64,000 nucleotides of DNA from Cephalotrichum gorgonifer (lineage: Eukaryota; Ascomycota; Sordariomycetes; Microascales; Microascaceae). Below the pieces are notes generated by a model. The model ran no database searches, was not told where the DNA came from, and worked only from the letters and a program-made list of their open reading frames with translations. The stretch is taken from the NCBI GenBank assembly GCA_900312665.1, contig ONZQ02000003.1:764648-828647 (forward strand), in the 5' to 3' direction. Below, piece after piece: positions 43,511 through 54,894 of the stretch; position 1 is the first letter of the stretch, and each line of letters opens with the position of its first letter. The position numbers and the translations under genes are program-made.

Positions 43511-45312
43511 ATGGCGTCATCTAAACTGCACCCCGACTCAGCCATCCTCATCATCGGCGCGGGAGTATTCGGCCTGTCGACGGCGTTATGGCTTGCCCGC
43601 GGCGGGTATAAAAATGTCACGGTAGTAGACATGCAGGACACAGCCGCGTCGGGATACAACCCAGACACGGTCGACAGCGCATCAGCGGACATAAACAAGA
43701 TCATCCGCTTCAGCTACGGCGCGGAGATTGACTACCAGAGGTTGGCCATGCAGGCGGCGGCTGAATGGGAGGACTGGAACAATCAGTTTGCGGCTACCAC
43801 GGATGCGTCCGGGTTACCTGCAGACCTGCGGCCTGACGGTGCTGGCTTGGGTGAGAGGAAATTGTGGCGGAACTGCGGGATGCTGAGGATGAGTGATGGG
43901 TACCAGCTTAGCGAGGTTGAACTGCGTACGCTGGAGAACATGGAGAAGGAGGGTATTCGAGAGTTCCAGTTCCGGACGGACGATCCGATAGGTATGTGTG
44001 TGCTGTTGCTTTTAATTTTACACCAGATGAAGTAGGGGATGCACAGTAATATGTAATATCGGTACTGACGGCGGACACATTAACTACAGATATCGACCGT
44101 GCAGAGAAGCGACAGTGGGGCCATAAGATGGACCCGTGCCACCGACAGGAGCGCTTCGGCGTCCACAAAGCGGTTCTGGATTCCACGGCGGGCTTCGTGG
44201 TGGCCTACAAAAGCTGCTCTTGGGCGAAGTACCTGGCCGAGAAGGCCGGCGTGAAATTCATACTCGATCCCCTGAGAGGAAAGGTCATCGATATCAGTAG
44301 AAGCGGAGATGCGGTGCATGAGGAGACGCCGCTTGTGAAGACAGCCGATGGTCGGACTCATAAGGCGGATTTGGTTATCGTGGCAGGCAAGATCTAGTCA
44401 TTCTGTCCTAATTATTGCTTGGCTTACGTTTTTATCGTCCCGGCTAACATTAACACTCCTAGGTGGTGGATGGACCCCTTCCCTCCTTCCCGAGGTCTCA
44501 CAGCTCCTGGAAACCACAGCAGGCTCTGTTGTCACAATCAGAGTCCCCCAAGAGCGTCAGGATCTCTGGGAGCGATATTCTGCGTCGAACTTTCCTGTAA
44601 TTACGTGGAGAATGGATGAGGGAAATGGGATATACAGCTTCCCCAGAGACGAAGAGGGTATCGTCAAAATTGGCTACCGCAAGACCAAGTATGAATTGTT
44701 TTCCTTTGGTAGTCCCGCTGGCAGCACTGAACCATGACGATAACTGACAAGGCCAAATTATCCGCAGATGGACAAATTACGATGACGTGAACGGACTCAG
44801 GATATCAGTCCCGAAGACGGCCCACGTTACGGAGAAGAAAGAGACCAGGATTCCCATCACGGCCCTCGAGGGCATCAAGGGCAAGTTAGACAAACAAATA
44901 AGCCACGCTCAGACAAAAAAACAACCCCGTTCATCCCAGACTAACACATTCATGGCCAGAGTATATCATGACAAACCTTCCAGACCTTGCCGAGTTCGGT
45001 CTCCACTCGACCAAGCTCTGCTGGTATACGGACAGCATCGATAACTCGTTCCTGGTTGACTATGTCCCTGGGCGGCCCGGCGTTGCCGTTTGCTCCGGCG
45101 GAAGCGGACACGGCTTCAAATTCTTGCCCATTCTCGGCCGGGAAGTGGTTAAAATTCTGGAGGGACAGGGTGAGAGCACGCCGTATGGGAAGCTTTGGGG
45201 ATGGAGGGGGGCCGATATGACCAAAGGTAGGAATGGCTTGGAAGAGGGAGAGGATGGGCCTAGGGTACTGGCAAAGCACCGTATGGCTTCTCCCCAGGAC
45301 TGGAAGATCTAG
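43511..45312 (+). CDS. FAD-dependent amine oxidase of the fructosyl-amino acid / sarcosine oxidase family, 489 aa
   Basis: Model join(43511..43991,44090..44386,44463..44688,44768..44880,44960..45312). The N-terminal Rossmann motif is IIGAGVFGLSTALWLA (about 13-28), followed by VVDMQD binding the FAD ribose. DSASADINKIIRFSYG is typical of the amadoriase/MSOX group (DAO fold). The C-terminal CSGGSGHGFKFLP places the Cys that in this family holds FAD covalently. LCWYTDSIDNSFLVDY is the conserved strand before it. Members oxidise secondary amines (glycated amino acids, sarcosine, pipecolate), releasing H2O2. No clear C-terminal SKL peroxisome signal: it ends QDWKI. Introns 2 and 4 need GC donors (GCAAGA, GCAAGT); no GT alternative keeps frame. 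The next gene, convergent, is an ACS-type transporter, suggesting uptake plus oxidation. Confidence 0.88.
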
Positions 45313-45416
45313 GAAAAGTCGTTGGCAATCCTACTTTTAGGGAGGACGAACTTTGCATGTTTGGATTCCATAGTGGGATTTCTTAAAATAGCTGGTAGAT
45401 ACAAGACAATCGATAA

Positions 45417-47140
45417 TCATAGCAGGTAACGGAACATTTTCTGTAGCCAGGTTAGTGTTGAATATCCCCGGTGCCGTATCCTTAGCGGCACTGCAAAGGA
45501 AAAGGAGACACTACTTACGTTGTTCTTATCTGTCACGCCCTCAAAGCCTTGCACCTCACTTTCCCTCTTCAGCTCTTCAAGCTCCTGATCGGATTTTCCT
45601 TCCAACTCAGCATCCCGTCGCTTATTCTCTTGCACGTAGAGGAAGCGCAAGACCTGGTTTAATACCAAATTAATGCAGAACCCACACAGCATGGCCACTA
45701 TGCCACTGTGGTACTCCGGCGCCTCGGTGCTCTTGAAGAACTGGGGGCCCGCAATCTGGCCGACGGTATAGCACACGAATACCCAGCCAGAGGCGGCGGA
45801 TCGCTTCGTGCTCCCGGCGATGTTGGTCGATAGGAGGCCAAGGATGACCAGGAATCCGACGGGGTATGAGCCGAGCAGCCACACGCCCACGAGCCGACCC
45901 CATTTGTTGGTCTCCTCCAGTTGATTGATCAGGCAGGTTCCAATAATCTGTTTTCGGGAGCGCCCCCTCAGAATTAGCATGCACGAAGCCTTCGCAGCTT
46001 TGGGAGAGGGGGTTGGTTTACCGGCGGAATCATGGCTGCCGTCGCAATGTTCAATCGCGAATTTGGAATCTTGCTCGCAAGAAAGCCAGACAAGAGCTGA
46101 GCGGTGACCTGGACAACCGAGAGGGGCAGTTGCATCAGCGTGGTGTTGATGGGGCTGAACCCTAGACCCTGGACGAGCAACGACCCGAAGCTGAGACCGC
46201 CACTGGCAATAGCATTGACGAACGAGATGAGCCCCAAGACAATTACCGCCGGATCCGACACGGCCTCGAGGATCTGTGCCTTGTCAATGTGCCGGTCCCT
46301 CCCCGTGCCTGTCTTGTTCTCGACGACACGCTGCACAGCGATGACCTTTTCGTCTTCCGAGAGCCACTTCACCTTGGCCGGACCGTCAGGGACAAATAGA
46401 AAAAATACGACGCCCCAAATTATGGTGATAGCCCCGAGGATGATGAAGATGTACCTCCACGGCGCAAGGCTCCCGGATATATGGCCGATCCCGAAAGCCA
46501 GCAGCGTACCGATGCAGCTCCCAACTCCCAGGAAGGAGATCCAGAGGGCGGAGCGCCCGGCCTGCTCGGAGCGTGACCACCAGATGCCCGTGATGGCCAC
46601 GAAACCGGGCGAGATGGTCGCCTCGGTCATGCCCAGGAGGAACCGCACGGTGGCGAGGCCGGCGAAGCTAGAGCACGCGGCGGTGGTCATGAGGATGGCT
46701 CCCCAGAGGATGATGTTGACGCCGAGGCACTTGGCAACAGGAAGCTTCTGCATGATGGCGATGCCGGGGTACTCGGCCAGGAGATAGCCGAAGTAGAAGA
46801 TGCTGCTGGCCCAGCTGTACTGCTGGCCGACGAGCTTGTTGTCCGGGATGATTCCATAGACGGAGGAGTAGCCTAGTGACGTCTTGTCGATGAACTGGAG
46901 TGCGTAGGTTGCGCAGAGGAAGGGGAGGATGTACAGGTCGATCTTCCGTCGTACGCGCTTCGACGCCTCTTCGTCGAGGGGCCCGGCGGCGAGGGCCTTC
47001 CCGGCGAGGTCTCCGGCCTCATCGGTGATGTGGATCGCGTGCTTCTGGGGCTCGATATCTTGGTCTGCTGGTGCTGAGATGGCTGACTTTTCGGGCCCAT
47101 AAGCACTCGCCGAGATAGAATCCTGTGTCGGGTTGACGGC
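45417..47140 (-). CDS. MFS transporter, anion:cation symporter (Dal5/Tna1-like) family, 523 aa
   Basis: Model complement(join(45417..45440,45519..45947,46022..47140)). The last exon codes only KMFRYLL plus stop, matching the family's usual (N)FRYxL ending. About 12 membrane helices: helix 1 begins RKIDLYILPFLCATYALQFIDKTSLG, the ACS-family signature; ATVRFLLGMTEATISPGFVAI is helix 4/5. A cytosolic loop with KVKWLSEDEK follows helix 6. Fungal members import allantoate, ureidosuccinate, nicotinate, pantothenate or dipeptides with protons. It diverges from the M20 hydrolase and converges on the flavoenzyme, so the carried compound is probably their substrate (inference). The start at 47140 is preferred; an in-frame ATG at 47173 adds 11 residues. 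Confidence 0.88.
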
Positions 47141-47845
47141 CATTATGACGATGGATTCCCACGATATGTGCAATTATTTCACAAAGTATGTTATGCTACG
47201 CATAAATGGCATTAGATCAGTTCAGAGACGATCGTTGAGTGTACCAGTGTCAAGTTGCTACACAGAAGTAGAGAGGGAGGGGGCGGGGCGATGGTGCATG
47301 GGCTAGTACGTATATATTTATACTCGTATAAGCCCCTGTCACTCGTGAAGGAAGCATGATAGATAAAGAAATGCCTGTAAGTTAACACCTAGCATGCACG
47401 CACTTGCAATTAGAACTGGGATTATGATATCCCCTATCTCATCTTATCTCGCGAGAGTTGCCCGCTTGTATTTATCAGAACGATTTCTTCCTTCGGCCCT
47501 CTCGACTAGTCCGGTTACAATGGCCGAAACCGGGTCCCGTTGCTTCCCACCGGAGCTTGGTGCTTATGATTGGCCGGGGTATCATCAATCCGAAGCTGTC
47601 TTATCTTTTTTAAGGATGGAGTTGACCGTGATAAGCGATTGGATCATTGCTGCAGCCGAGCTCCACCCGGCCTATGGCTCGGAAGCGGGGTATAATAAGG
47701 TCATTGGGTGTCGGGATGTTGTCGGCCGGATCTCGGAAGAGCCCAGCGCCGGATTTTCCCACAACATGAAGCGAGCTCTCTCTCTATCTGATAGGCTCTA
47801 GCTGTCGATTGTCCCACAAAGCACTCTAGAGAGCCCGGGGAGACG
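47141..47845. promoter_or_regulatory. Divergent promoter of transporter and M20 hydrolase
   Basis: About 700 bp. CTCGGAAG occurs twice (47678-47685 and 47732-47739), and there are several other CGG-containing words. Since the cluster includes a Zn2Cys6 regulator, this is a candidate target region, by inference only. A short plus-strand frame at 47394-47801 has no motif. Confidence 0.3.
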
Positions 47846-49286
47846 ATGGATACCTCACTCTGGGACGACTACGTGCTTATTTCTCGCGATGACTATTCCG
47901 GCGAGTCCGAAAAAGAGGCGACTCTCAAGGAAATCGGCGTTATAGTCGGCGATCTCGAGGAGAAGCTCTGGCCCGTCAACAAGAAGATCCACGACAATCC
48001 CGAGCTGGGGTTTAAGGAGTTCATCGCTCACGACGCCCTGACAAACTTCATGAGAGCCCGGCCGGGATGGAAGGTCACGCCGTCGGTATACGGGATGGAG
48101 ACGGCTTGGATGGCGGTGTTTGACGGCGGGAAGCCAGGCCCTGTTGTTTCTTTCAACGCGGAAATGGGTGCGTCAGCTTTCCTCAATTGTATACGCGTGA
48201 TCTAGCTATTCCTAAAGCTGACACGAATCCGAAGACTGTCTCCCCGGCATTGGCCACGCCTGCGGCCATAATCTGATTGCGTCGGCATCTGTCGCTGGTG
48301 CGGTCGCGTCCGCTGAAATGATGAAACGCCACGGTCTTGGAGGAAAGATTATCATCTTTGGGACACCAGCAGAAGAAGGCAAGTTGGCATCCACCTCCAC
48401 CCATTCCCCCCTCAATTTAACTTCCAAGACAACCCCATTTCGCGTCATACTGACCTGGTCATAAGGGGGCGGTGGTAAGATTCGACTACTTGAAGCCGGT
48501 GCCTACTCCGATCACAAGGTCGACCTTAACCTCATCTCCCATCCAGGAATCGTGGTGGACGCGGCCATGATGCGAACTACTGCTTACTACCGCTTCAAGG
48601 CGGAGTATTTTGGACGTGAAGCCCATGCAGCCGCCAACCCGTGGCTGGGAATTAATGCCCTCGACGCGCTAGTCTCCGCCTACAACAGCATTTCAGCACT
48701 GAGACAGCAGACCATGGCCGGGGACATCATCCAGGGCTATATCACAGATGGGGGTATCGCCCCTAACATCATCCACGCATATGCAGCAGGGATATTCGTC
48801 GTGCGAGCCGATACCCAGGCCCGTCTAGAGAAGCTCAAGGAGAAAGTAAAGGCGTGTTTCGAGGCTGGCGCCCTTGCGACTGGTGCGAAGCTGGTCATCA
48901 CCAAGGACGGGGCCTACAAGGACCATGTGCCCAATAAGGTGTTGGCTAGGTCGTACGTGGGGTATTTCAACGCCCTGCACCCCCCCAACCGGATCCCCGA
49001 GGACCAGGGTATAGACGAGATGCAGGGTAGAACCCAGGCTAGTACTGATCAGGGCGATATTAGCTATGCTATGCCTAGTCTTAGCGCCGGGTTTTCCATA
49101 ACTCCTGGGCCGGAGGGCCAGGGCCCACATAACCCGGAGTTCGCTGTGGCAGCTGGAACGAGAGATGCATTTTCCAAGTCTATGAGGGTTGCGAAGGCAC
49201 TGGCCGGGGTTGCTTGGGATATCTATACATGTAATGGACTGTTAGACGAGGTTAAACGGGAATGGGAGAAGGATATGAAGGGGTAA
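47846..49286 (+). CDS. M20-family amidohydrolase (ACY1L2/aminobenzoyl-glutamate hydrolase-like), 428 aa
   Basis: Model join(47846..48167,48235..48378,48466..49286). It is a zinc peptidase/amidase: KIHDNPELGFKE at the start of the catalytic domain, GIGHACGHNLIA with metal-binding His residues (start of exon 2), GTPAEEGGGGK with the catalytic/bridging Glu pair (across intron 2), ISHPGI, then the dimerisation domain (FKAEYFGREAHAAANPWLGINALDA) and NPEFAVAAGTRDAFSKS near the end. Such enzymes cleave N-acyl or N-aminoacyl bonds of small amides; no signal peptide, so cytosolic. Intron 2 requires a GC donor (exon AG, then GCAAGT): the GT nearby would run into a stop at once. It is divergent from an ACS transporter. 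The substrate is probably an N-substituted amino acid. Confidence 0.88.
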
Positions 49287-49885
49287 ATATTGACGGGAAT
49301 AACACATGCATGTTCTCGAGGAGGCTGGATGAACGGCTAGTGGCAACTGCTGATAGAGGAAATGACGGGCCTGTCCATAGCCTAGAATCTTGTACAGTAA
49401 TAGGATGCAATTGGACTAACAAATAACGCTAGCATGGAACTCAGAACTGTGGCGCTAGCTGCTCCTACAGCTGCTCGCATTCTTCTTTACTATTCTTGGT
49501 AATACATACATAAACTAGTCCTCCCCGAAGTTGGAAGTGGGACTACGGAAGGATCTCGGAGCCCCGCCCCCTACGTCACTGCAATCCTTACTGATGAAGG
49601 ATTGAACTTATGACGAACAAGGAGCGAACACGACCCCCGCCTTCATTAAGGAAGGAGCATCCCTGGAACGTGCAAGGCTATTAGTGGAGCAGCTAGCACG
49701 TACATATGAAGTACTTGCAAAATAATGAAAACGACATCCATATATGTTCCACAATGCACGCATTGTGAGTAATTGCGCGAGGTAAACTTGTATTTATATC
49801 GAGAGACACTGAAAGAAGACAAACACCTCACAACAACTGCCCCTTTTCCCTCTGCCACCACCCCAGGCACGAGAAAAAAATCACG
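49287..49885. other. Intergenic promoter spacer
   Basis: About 600 bp between the M20 stop and the AhpD-like start. No recognisable elements except CGGA-containing words near 49540-49560. Confidence 0.4.
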
Positions 49886-50638
49886 ATGGGCTCCAAAGTC
49901 GACAACAGTGGCAAGGAGCCGCCGACATCATCAGTCGACCCGCAGCTCGGTGAGCTATTCACGAAGGTCGAGAAAAATCTACAAGGAACCGAGCTAGGCG
50001 ACGAGCGATGGTACATCGTCGCTGCATCATGCCTAGTCGCCGGACCCGACCCCGAAGTGGCCTCGCAGCTGTACCTCCACCTCTGCGCGCAGCCACGGTA
50101 CCGATCCCCCGAGGCACGCCGGGCCCTCGTGCGGCGCCTGCGCGAGGCGCTCCTCAAGGCCGTCTCCATCGTCGGGGTGTGCAAGCCCATCGAGGCCATC
50201 CTCGCCATTGACGCCGTCACGCAGGCGGAGGACAAGGATTATTCGTCCACGCGTGAGGGCTGGAAGTGCGATGAGGCCAACCTCGAGAGAGCCCTGGGCT
50301 GGTACCGGAAGATCTACACGCGTAACGCGGCCGACACCATCGGGCTGTTCGATGCCCACAAGGACTTCGCGTGGGTCTCGAAGCACATCACGTACGGGCT
50401 GTATCTCAGCGACAGGCAGGTACTGGACGATATTGACACGGAGATGGTTGTGCTCTCAGCCATCATGGGGCAGAACCTGCGGACTGAGACGTGGTGGCAT
50501 ATCAGGGGAACGAGGAGGATAGGCGTGTCGAAGGGGGATACCCAGGCTCTGTGGGACACCATTTATGAGACCATGGGACATTTCGGGACGAAGCTTAACA
50601 AGGTCCCTACCGTCGATGAGGTCGAGTCGGATGTCTGA
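49886..50638 (+). CDS. AhpD-like / carboxymuconolactone decarboxylase-like protein, 250 aa
   Basis: Single frame. All-helical pattern: DERWYIVAASCLVAGPDPEVASQLYLHL, ARRALVRRLREALLKAVSIVGVCKPIEAILAI, then IYTRNAADTIGLFDAHKDFAWVSKHITYGLYLSD and a C-terminal helix pair (ETWWHIRGTRRIG). This is the layout of the fungal AhpD-like/CMD family. The usual redox CxxC of AhpD is absent: the matching helix holds a single Cys (GVCKPIEA). Activity therefore cannot be assumed; it could be a decarboxylase-type or structural member. No targeting signal is seen. It sits between the M20 hydrolase and the Zn2Cys6 regulator in the same orientation, which supports membership of the cluster. Confidence 0.78.
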   Translation: MGSKVDNSGKEPPTSSVDPQLGELFTKVEKNLQGTELGDERWYIVAASCLVAGPDPEVASQLYLHLCAQPRYRSPEARRALVRRLREALLKAVSIVGVCKPIEAILAIDAVTQAEDKDYSSTREGWKCDEANLERALGWYRKIYTRNAADTIGLFDAHKDFAWVSKHITYGLYLSDRQVLDDIDTEMVVLSAIMGQNLRTETWWHIRGTRRIGVSKGDTQALWDTIYETMGHFGTKLNKVPTVDEVESDV

Positions 50639-51206
50639 CTGACTGGCATTAGTTCAGGTGAAATGGTGAATGAACGAAGTTAGAGATATCATACCTATGT
50701 CTATGCGCACCTGGACAGACTATAGAGCGACTGTGCTTTAGACCTCACATCGTGAATCGCCTCAAAATTGCCACTGAAGACTGCACGAGGGATGTCCCCC
50801 CTCCCCCCCCCCCCTTTTTCCTTTCCCCCCCTTTTCCCCACCCCCTCCCCCTCCTGTAGCGGCCTAGTCCGAAGCGGGGGAACTAGGATAATCTGACTGG
50901 CCTACCCACGTCGATCCTTCGGGAACTCTGCATATGAAAGCGAACCTGGTTGAACTATCCCACCCTGCTAGACCCACTCGCCGTTATGCAAATAGCCCCC
51001 TTCTCCACTGTGTCCAAGTAGTACGCCAAAACAGATGCCGCTTACCCCACAACTCACCAGGCCCCCCAAATAGAATGTTGACACTCCCCACACTTTGGGT
51101 TACTTCCCCGGGGAGACTTGTGTTTATCCCGTCTTCAACACTGCTTGTATCTCTCTTGCGCCCGCACATTGTAGGAATCCCGTCCGAACAAGCCCACATT
51201 ACGAGT
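50639..51206. other. Intergenic region with pyrimidine tract
   Basis: About 570 bp upstream of the cluster regulator. It contains the polypyrimidine tract at 50795-50855 and otherwise nothing recognisable. Confidence 0.5.
50795..50855 (+). repeat. Polypyrimidine tract (C/T), 61 nt with one purine
   Basis: Mostly C with short T blocks, interrupted by a single A at 50840. It lies about 350 bp upstream of the regulator ATG. Such CT-rich blocks are common in fungal promoters; it may also be prone to sequencing-length error. Confidence 0.8.
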
Positions 51207-53859
51207 ATGCAAGCAGAACTTGGAAACGAGTTCGCGACTGTTGATAACGGGGTCGCCCCAAAGAGGCAACGATTGTTCATTGCGAGACAGGTGCGTGTGG
51301 TTTATCTCTCCTCTCTTCGCGAACCACGTATCTCCCGAGTACGGCACACGATAAGATGTTAGTTCTCAACTGACAGAAGCCTCTCGATTGGACGTAATAG
51401 GCATGTGAAGGCTGCCGTCTGAAGAAGACGAGATGTGACGGAGATGACCCCTGTAGTGGATGCCGACATGCGGGAGTGAACTGTATATTTACGGGGAGGA
51501 AGGCGACCAAGTAAGTTATGGACCTATTTCATCAAGCTATCATCTAAATTTTACTTTCTCTATACATTCCTGGGGCATGTACTATCAACCCTTCCCTTTT
51601 GTTGGTTAGCTGACGTATTATTCCCTAGGAATGAAGTTTCGCTGGGAATGATCTTCAATACTCTTAAACGTATTGAGAGTAAGATTGAGCACCAGCACAC
51701 CTCAGGAACGGCGCCCAGCTTATCGGAGGGGACCGGCAGAGCGTGTGTCGATAGTATCCATGGCATCGTATCTCCAGGCGCGATTATATCTCCAGGAACA
51801 GACATCCATGGCCATGAGAGTGGTCGAGTTCGGGGCCGAGATAACGCACACATCAACAGTCAAATAAACGGGGAGGAAAGCTCAACAAGTCCTGCATATA
51901 CAGCATACTCGGTAGATGGCACTGCTTCTGTGGTGCTTTCCCCTCACGTACCTGTTATAGCGTATCCTATTCGGCAAGCCGCAACCTGGCCAGCCATCCG
52001 TCGGTTCCTCCATGGCATTTCCAAAGGTGGCCGGAGTTATGATACTTACAGCGCGAGTAGTGCCACCATCCTAGAACGGAAGCGCGCTGCACTTCCGCCT
52101 CCACACGCCCACCCGTCGGCACCGGGCGACTTGCTGTCCCGGCTGAGCCTCTCACGTGTCAAGGATCTATGCGATAACTTCTTCGCGACCTTCAACCTCG
52201 CGAACCCCATCTTGGACCGAAAGCTGTTCACCCAGCACACAATGGGTGTAGCCATCAACAGCGAGTTTGGTTCAAACATGGAGAGCTGCCTCGTCCTCGT
52301 GGTCATGGCTTTGGGGTCGCTAGGCAGGATGGCCCTCCGAGAAGCCGGTTTCCGCTCTTCGTTTCCTGCTGATCCGGATGACGCACGGCCGTCTCAGCAC
52401 GAGAGTGGTTCGGATGGTGGCCTCATGTTCTTCAACGAAGCGCGAAAGAGAGCTGGATTTGTGAATTGCGATAATGGCCTCCAGAGCTGCCAATACTATC
52501 TGCTCTCCGGGTCAGCTATCTTCCTTCATTCCCCCCCATTTCCTACGATTCAGGTTCTCCATAACCGGCGAAGTCCGGGTGTCATTCTCTAATGTTGCTG
52601 AGATTTAGACTTTTCTACGCCCAGTTACTACGTCCCATCGATTGGTGGACTATGGTCAATCGAGCAAGTGTATGCTGCACCGGTTTCTGGGCATGGTAAG
52701 TTTGCAGGCCTGCAATTTACGAGCGAGATAACCTCGAGATGAAGAGTGACGCGATTAACACACGTCTAGCCCGCCGGAAGATCGCGACGAGTGGGTGATG
52801 GACATGCAGTCCCGCCTCTTCTGGAACACAGCCATGTTTGAAGACGTGTTGACCCAGGAGCTCGATCTCCCGGTCTCCAACCTCCGACAATATGGGGACC
52901 GAGTCCCGCTGCCAAAATTCGTGGAATTCCCTGGCATATCGTCTTTCGTATCCATGGCGACTACGTCAGAGGACCACGAGCGGGACTCCTTCTGCCACTA
53001 TCACTTCCTGTCGCAGATCGCACACCGGATTATCCTGACGCGGATGCGCGACAGCATGTTCGCGAGCCCGGCGGCGGGAAGCTGGCCTCCTGGGGCCGAC
53101 ACGACGACGACCACGTCTAGGGGTGATTACCCGCCACAGGCACTCGAGGCCGAGCTACTACACCAGATTGAGCAGTGGCGGGAACAACTGCCTGAGTACC
53201 TGCAGTGGGATGATGGTGACTTGGTGCCGTCGCCGAGTTCACCCGAGAACATACTCGTGGTGTCCTGGCTGCGATCACGGTATCTGATTGCTAGGTATCA
53301 CCTCAGACGACCCCTGCTGTAAGTGCCCGCGATTCCCCCCCTTTTATTGATCTCACACCCCTGTGAGACCTATCCCGTTGAGGAGAACCAGAAGAGTAGT
53401 CTTAACAATCATCTTCGTCTTCACCAGGCACCGTGCCCTCCACCACCCCGATTCCATGACGAATGACGATTTCGAAAAGTGCAATGACGCTATCTCGAGT
53501 GTCATGAAATGGACGTCTATAACTCGAGTCATTCTTACCATGCCCAACTGTCTTCCTCTAAAGTTCTTCATTTGTACCCAGTATGTCAGCCCCCTTCCTT
53601 GCCAATTGAATCCTTTTGAGTCCACTCGTACATGGATAAATAGCTAACACAGGGTACCTATTCAACTAGACTGTTTGGGCTAATACTGATTTTAAATGCC
53701 CTTGGACATTCGCCCGTGCTGGAGCTGCGCCGCCTGGTCCCCGACGAGTATGAGTCCTGGTGCAACTTCAGTATAGGGGTTCTAAAGGAATGCGCGTCCA
53801 GGAGCCCTATAATCGCGCGAGAATATGAAATTGCTGTGGCTTTATTAAAGAGTAAATAG
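51207..53859 (+). CDS. Zn2Cys6 transcription factor, 684 aa, seven exons
   Basis: Model join(51207..51290,51401..51510,51629..52510,52609..52695,52770..53318,53428..53580,53670..53859); every junction keeps phase. The Zn cluster (Cys 30, 33, 40, 46, 49, 56: CEGCRLKKTRC, CSGC...C) lies wholly in exon 2, just after intron 1 as in many fungal regulators. The fungal transcription factor domain follows (LCDNFFATFNLANPILDRKLF, then LFYAQLLRPIDWWTMVNRASVCC, SRYLIARYHLRRPLLHRALHHPD with the next exon). The ending CTQLFGLILILNALGHSP is typical too. It is nuclear. Lying in the middle of a run of transporters, hydrolase, SDRs and flavoenzyme, it is the likely pathway-specific activator (inference). Confidence 0.85.
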
Positions 53860-54042
53860 TTTGCTTCTTTCTGTCCTTGACATTATATCTGTCGTCGGAG
53901 GTACCAAGCGGGAGCATAGCAAATAATACTATTGAATAGCAGAGGGAATCAATAACTCTGCCTCACTGTACGGGCCAGACCAATCTATAAGTCCTCCCCT
54001 TGCGTTAGAGTTGGTTATTATCCCAAGACGTAAACATCAACA

Positions 54043-54894
54043 TCAAGCTCCTGTCCCTGTCGAACTAGTCAACCCTCCATCAACCACAAGTGTCTGCCCC
54101 GTCACATAACCAGCTGCCTTATGGCTAGCGAGAAACACCGCCGCAGCCGCAACATCCCACGCAGTACCCATCCGACCCATGGGCACATTATGCTGCGTGA
54201 TCTTCTTAAACGTCTCCCTCTCCGCAGGGTCGTCGCTATGTTCCAGCCTCTCCACCAGCGGCGTGTACATCAGCCCTGGCGCAATGCAGTTCAACCTCAT
54301 CCCCTTCGGCGCGTATATGCACGACGTGACTTTAGTCAGGTGAATTACAGCCGCCTTGGCCGCGTTGTAGGCGACCTGTGGCTTCCCCAGGAACCGTAGC
54401 CCCGCGATAGACGCGTTGTTCACCACGCTGCCCGAGCCCTGCCGCTCCATGATCGGGAGCACGGCCTTGAGGCTGAGATAGATGCTCTTGAGGTTCAGAT
54501 CTATCTGGGCATCCCATACTTCCTCGGGGAGCGAGACCGGGTCTCCTGAAGCGGTCGCGCCAACATTGTTGACCAGGACGTCAATCCGACCATGCTTCTC
54601 CATGCACGCTTCGACCGTCTTCTGTATGTCCTCGGCAGAGGTCACGTCCGCCTTCAGCACGTCGCAGACGGCGTTCTCGTGGGCCTCTCGTATGCGCGAG
54701 AGCGTGTGCTCGGCGGCGGACAGGTCGATGTCGCACCCGAATATCTTGGCGCCGTTCTGCGCGAACATCCACGCGATGGCGGCCCCGTTGCCCCAGCTGT
54801 TTTCTGTTTCCCGGCCGGTGCGGGCTTGTCCCACGCCGAGGATCAGGGCGACCTTACCCTTGAGGTCGGGGTATATGGGATAATCGTCCGCCAT
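54043..54894 (-). CDS. Short-chain dehydrogenase/reductase, 283 aa
   Basis: Single frame. The cofactor loop is the extended form LGVGQARTGRETENSWGNGAAIA (about 19-41), as in fungal SDRs with GNG(R/A)A. Then GCDIDLSAAEHT (an Asp after beta 2, favouring NAD(H)), LVNNVGA, the catalytic Ser in VVNNASIAGL, VAYNAAKAAV with Tyr and Lys, and CIAPGLMYTPLVE. The C-terminus YVTGQTLVVDGGL is classical. Length and motifs indicate an intact cytosolic NAD(P)-dependent alcohol/ketone oxidoreductase. It is divergent from the second MFS transporter, with about 940 bp between them, and next to the regulator, so a role in the same pathway is likely. The substrate is unknown. Confidence 0.9.
   Translation of the reverse strand: MADDYPIYPDLKGKVALILGVGQARTGRETENSWGNGAAIAWMFAQNGAKIFGCDIDLSAAEHTLSRIREAHENAVCDVLKADVTSAEDIQKTVEACMEKHGRIDVLVNNVGATASGDPVSLPEEVWDAQIDLNLKSIYLSLKAVLPIMERQGSGSVVNNASIAGLRFLGKPQVAYNAAKAAVIHLTKVTSCIYAPKGMRLNCIAPGLMYTPLVERLEHSDDPAERETFKKITQHNVPMGRMGTAWDVAAAAVFLASHKAAGYVTGQTLVVDGGLTSSTGTGA

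Noticed and set aside
47394..47801. 135-codon frame in the divergent promoter of MFS and M20 genes
   Set aside because: No recognisable motif, ends 45 bp before the M20 ATG and occupies the space where both promoters must be.
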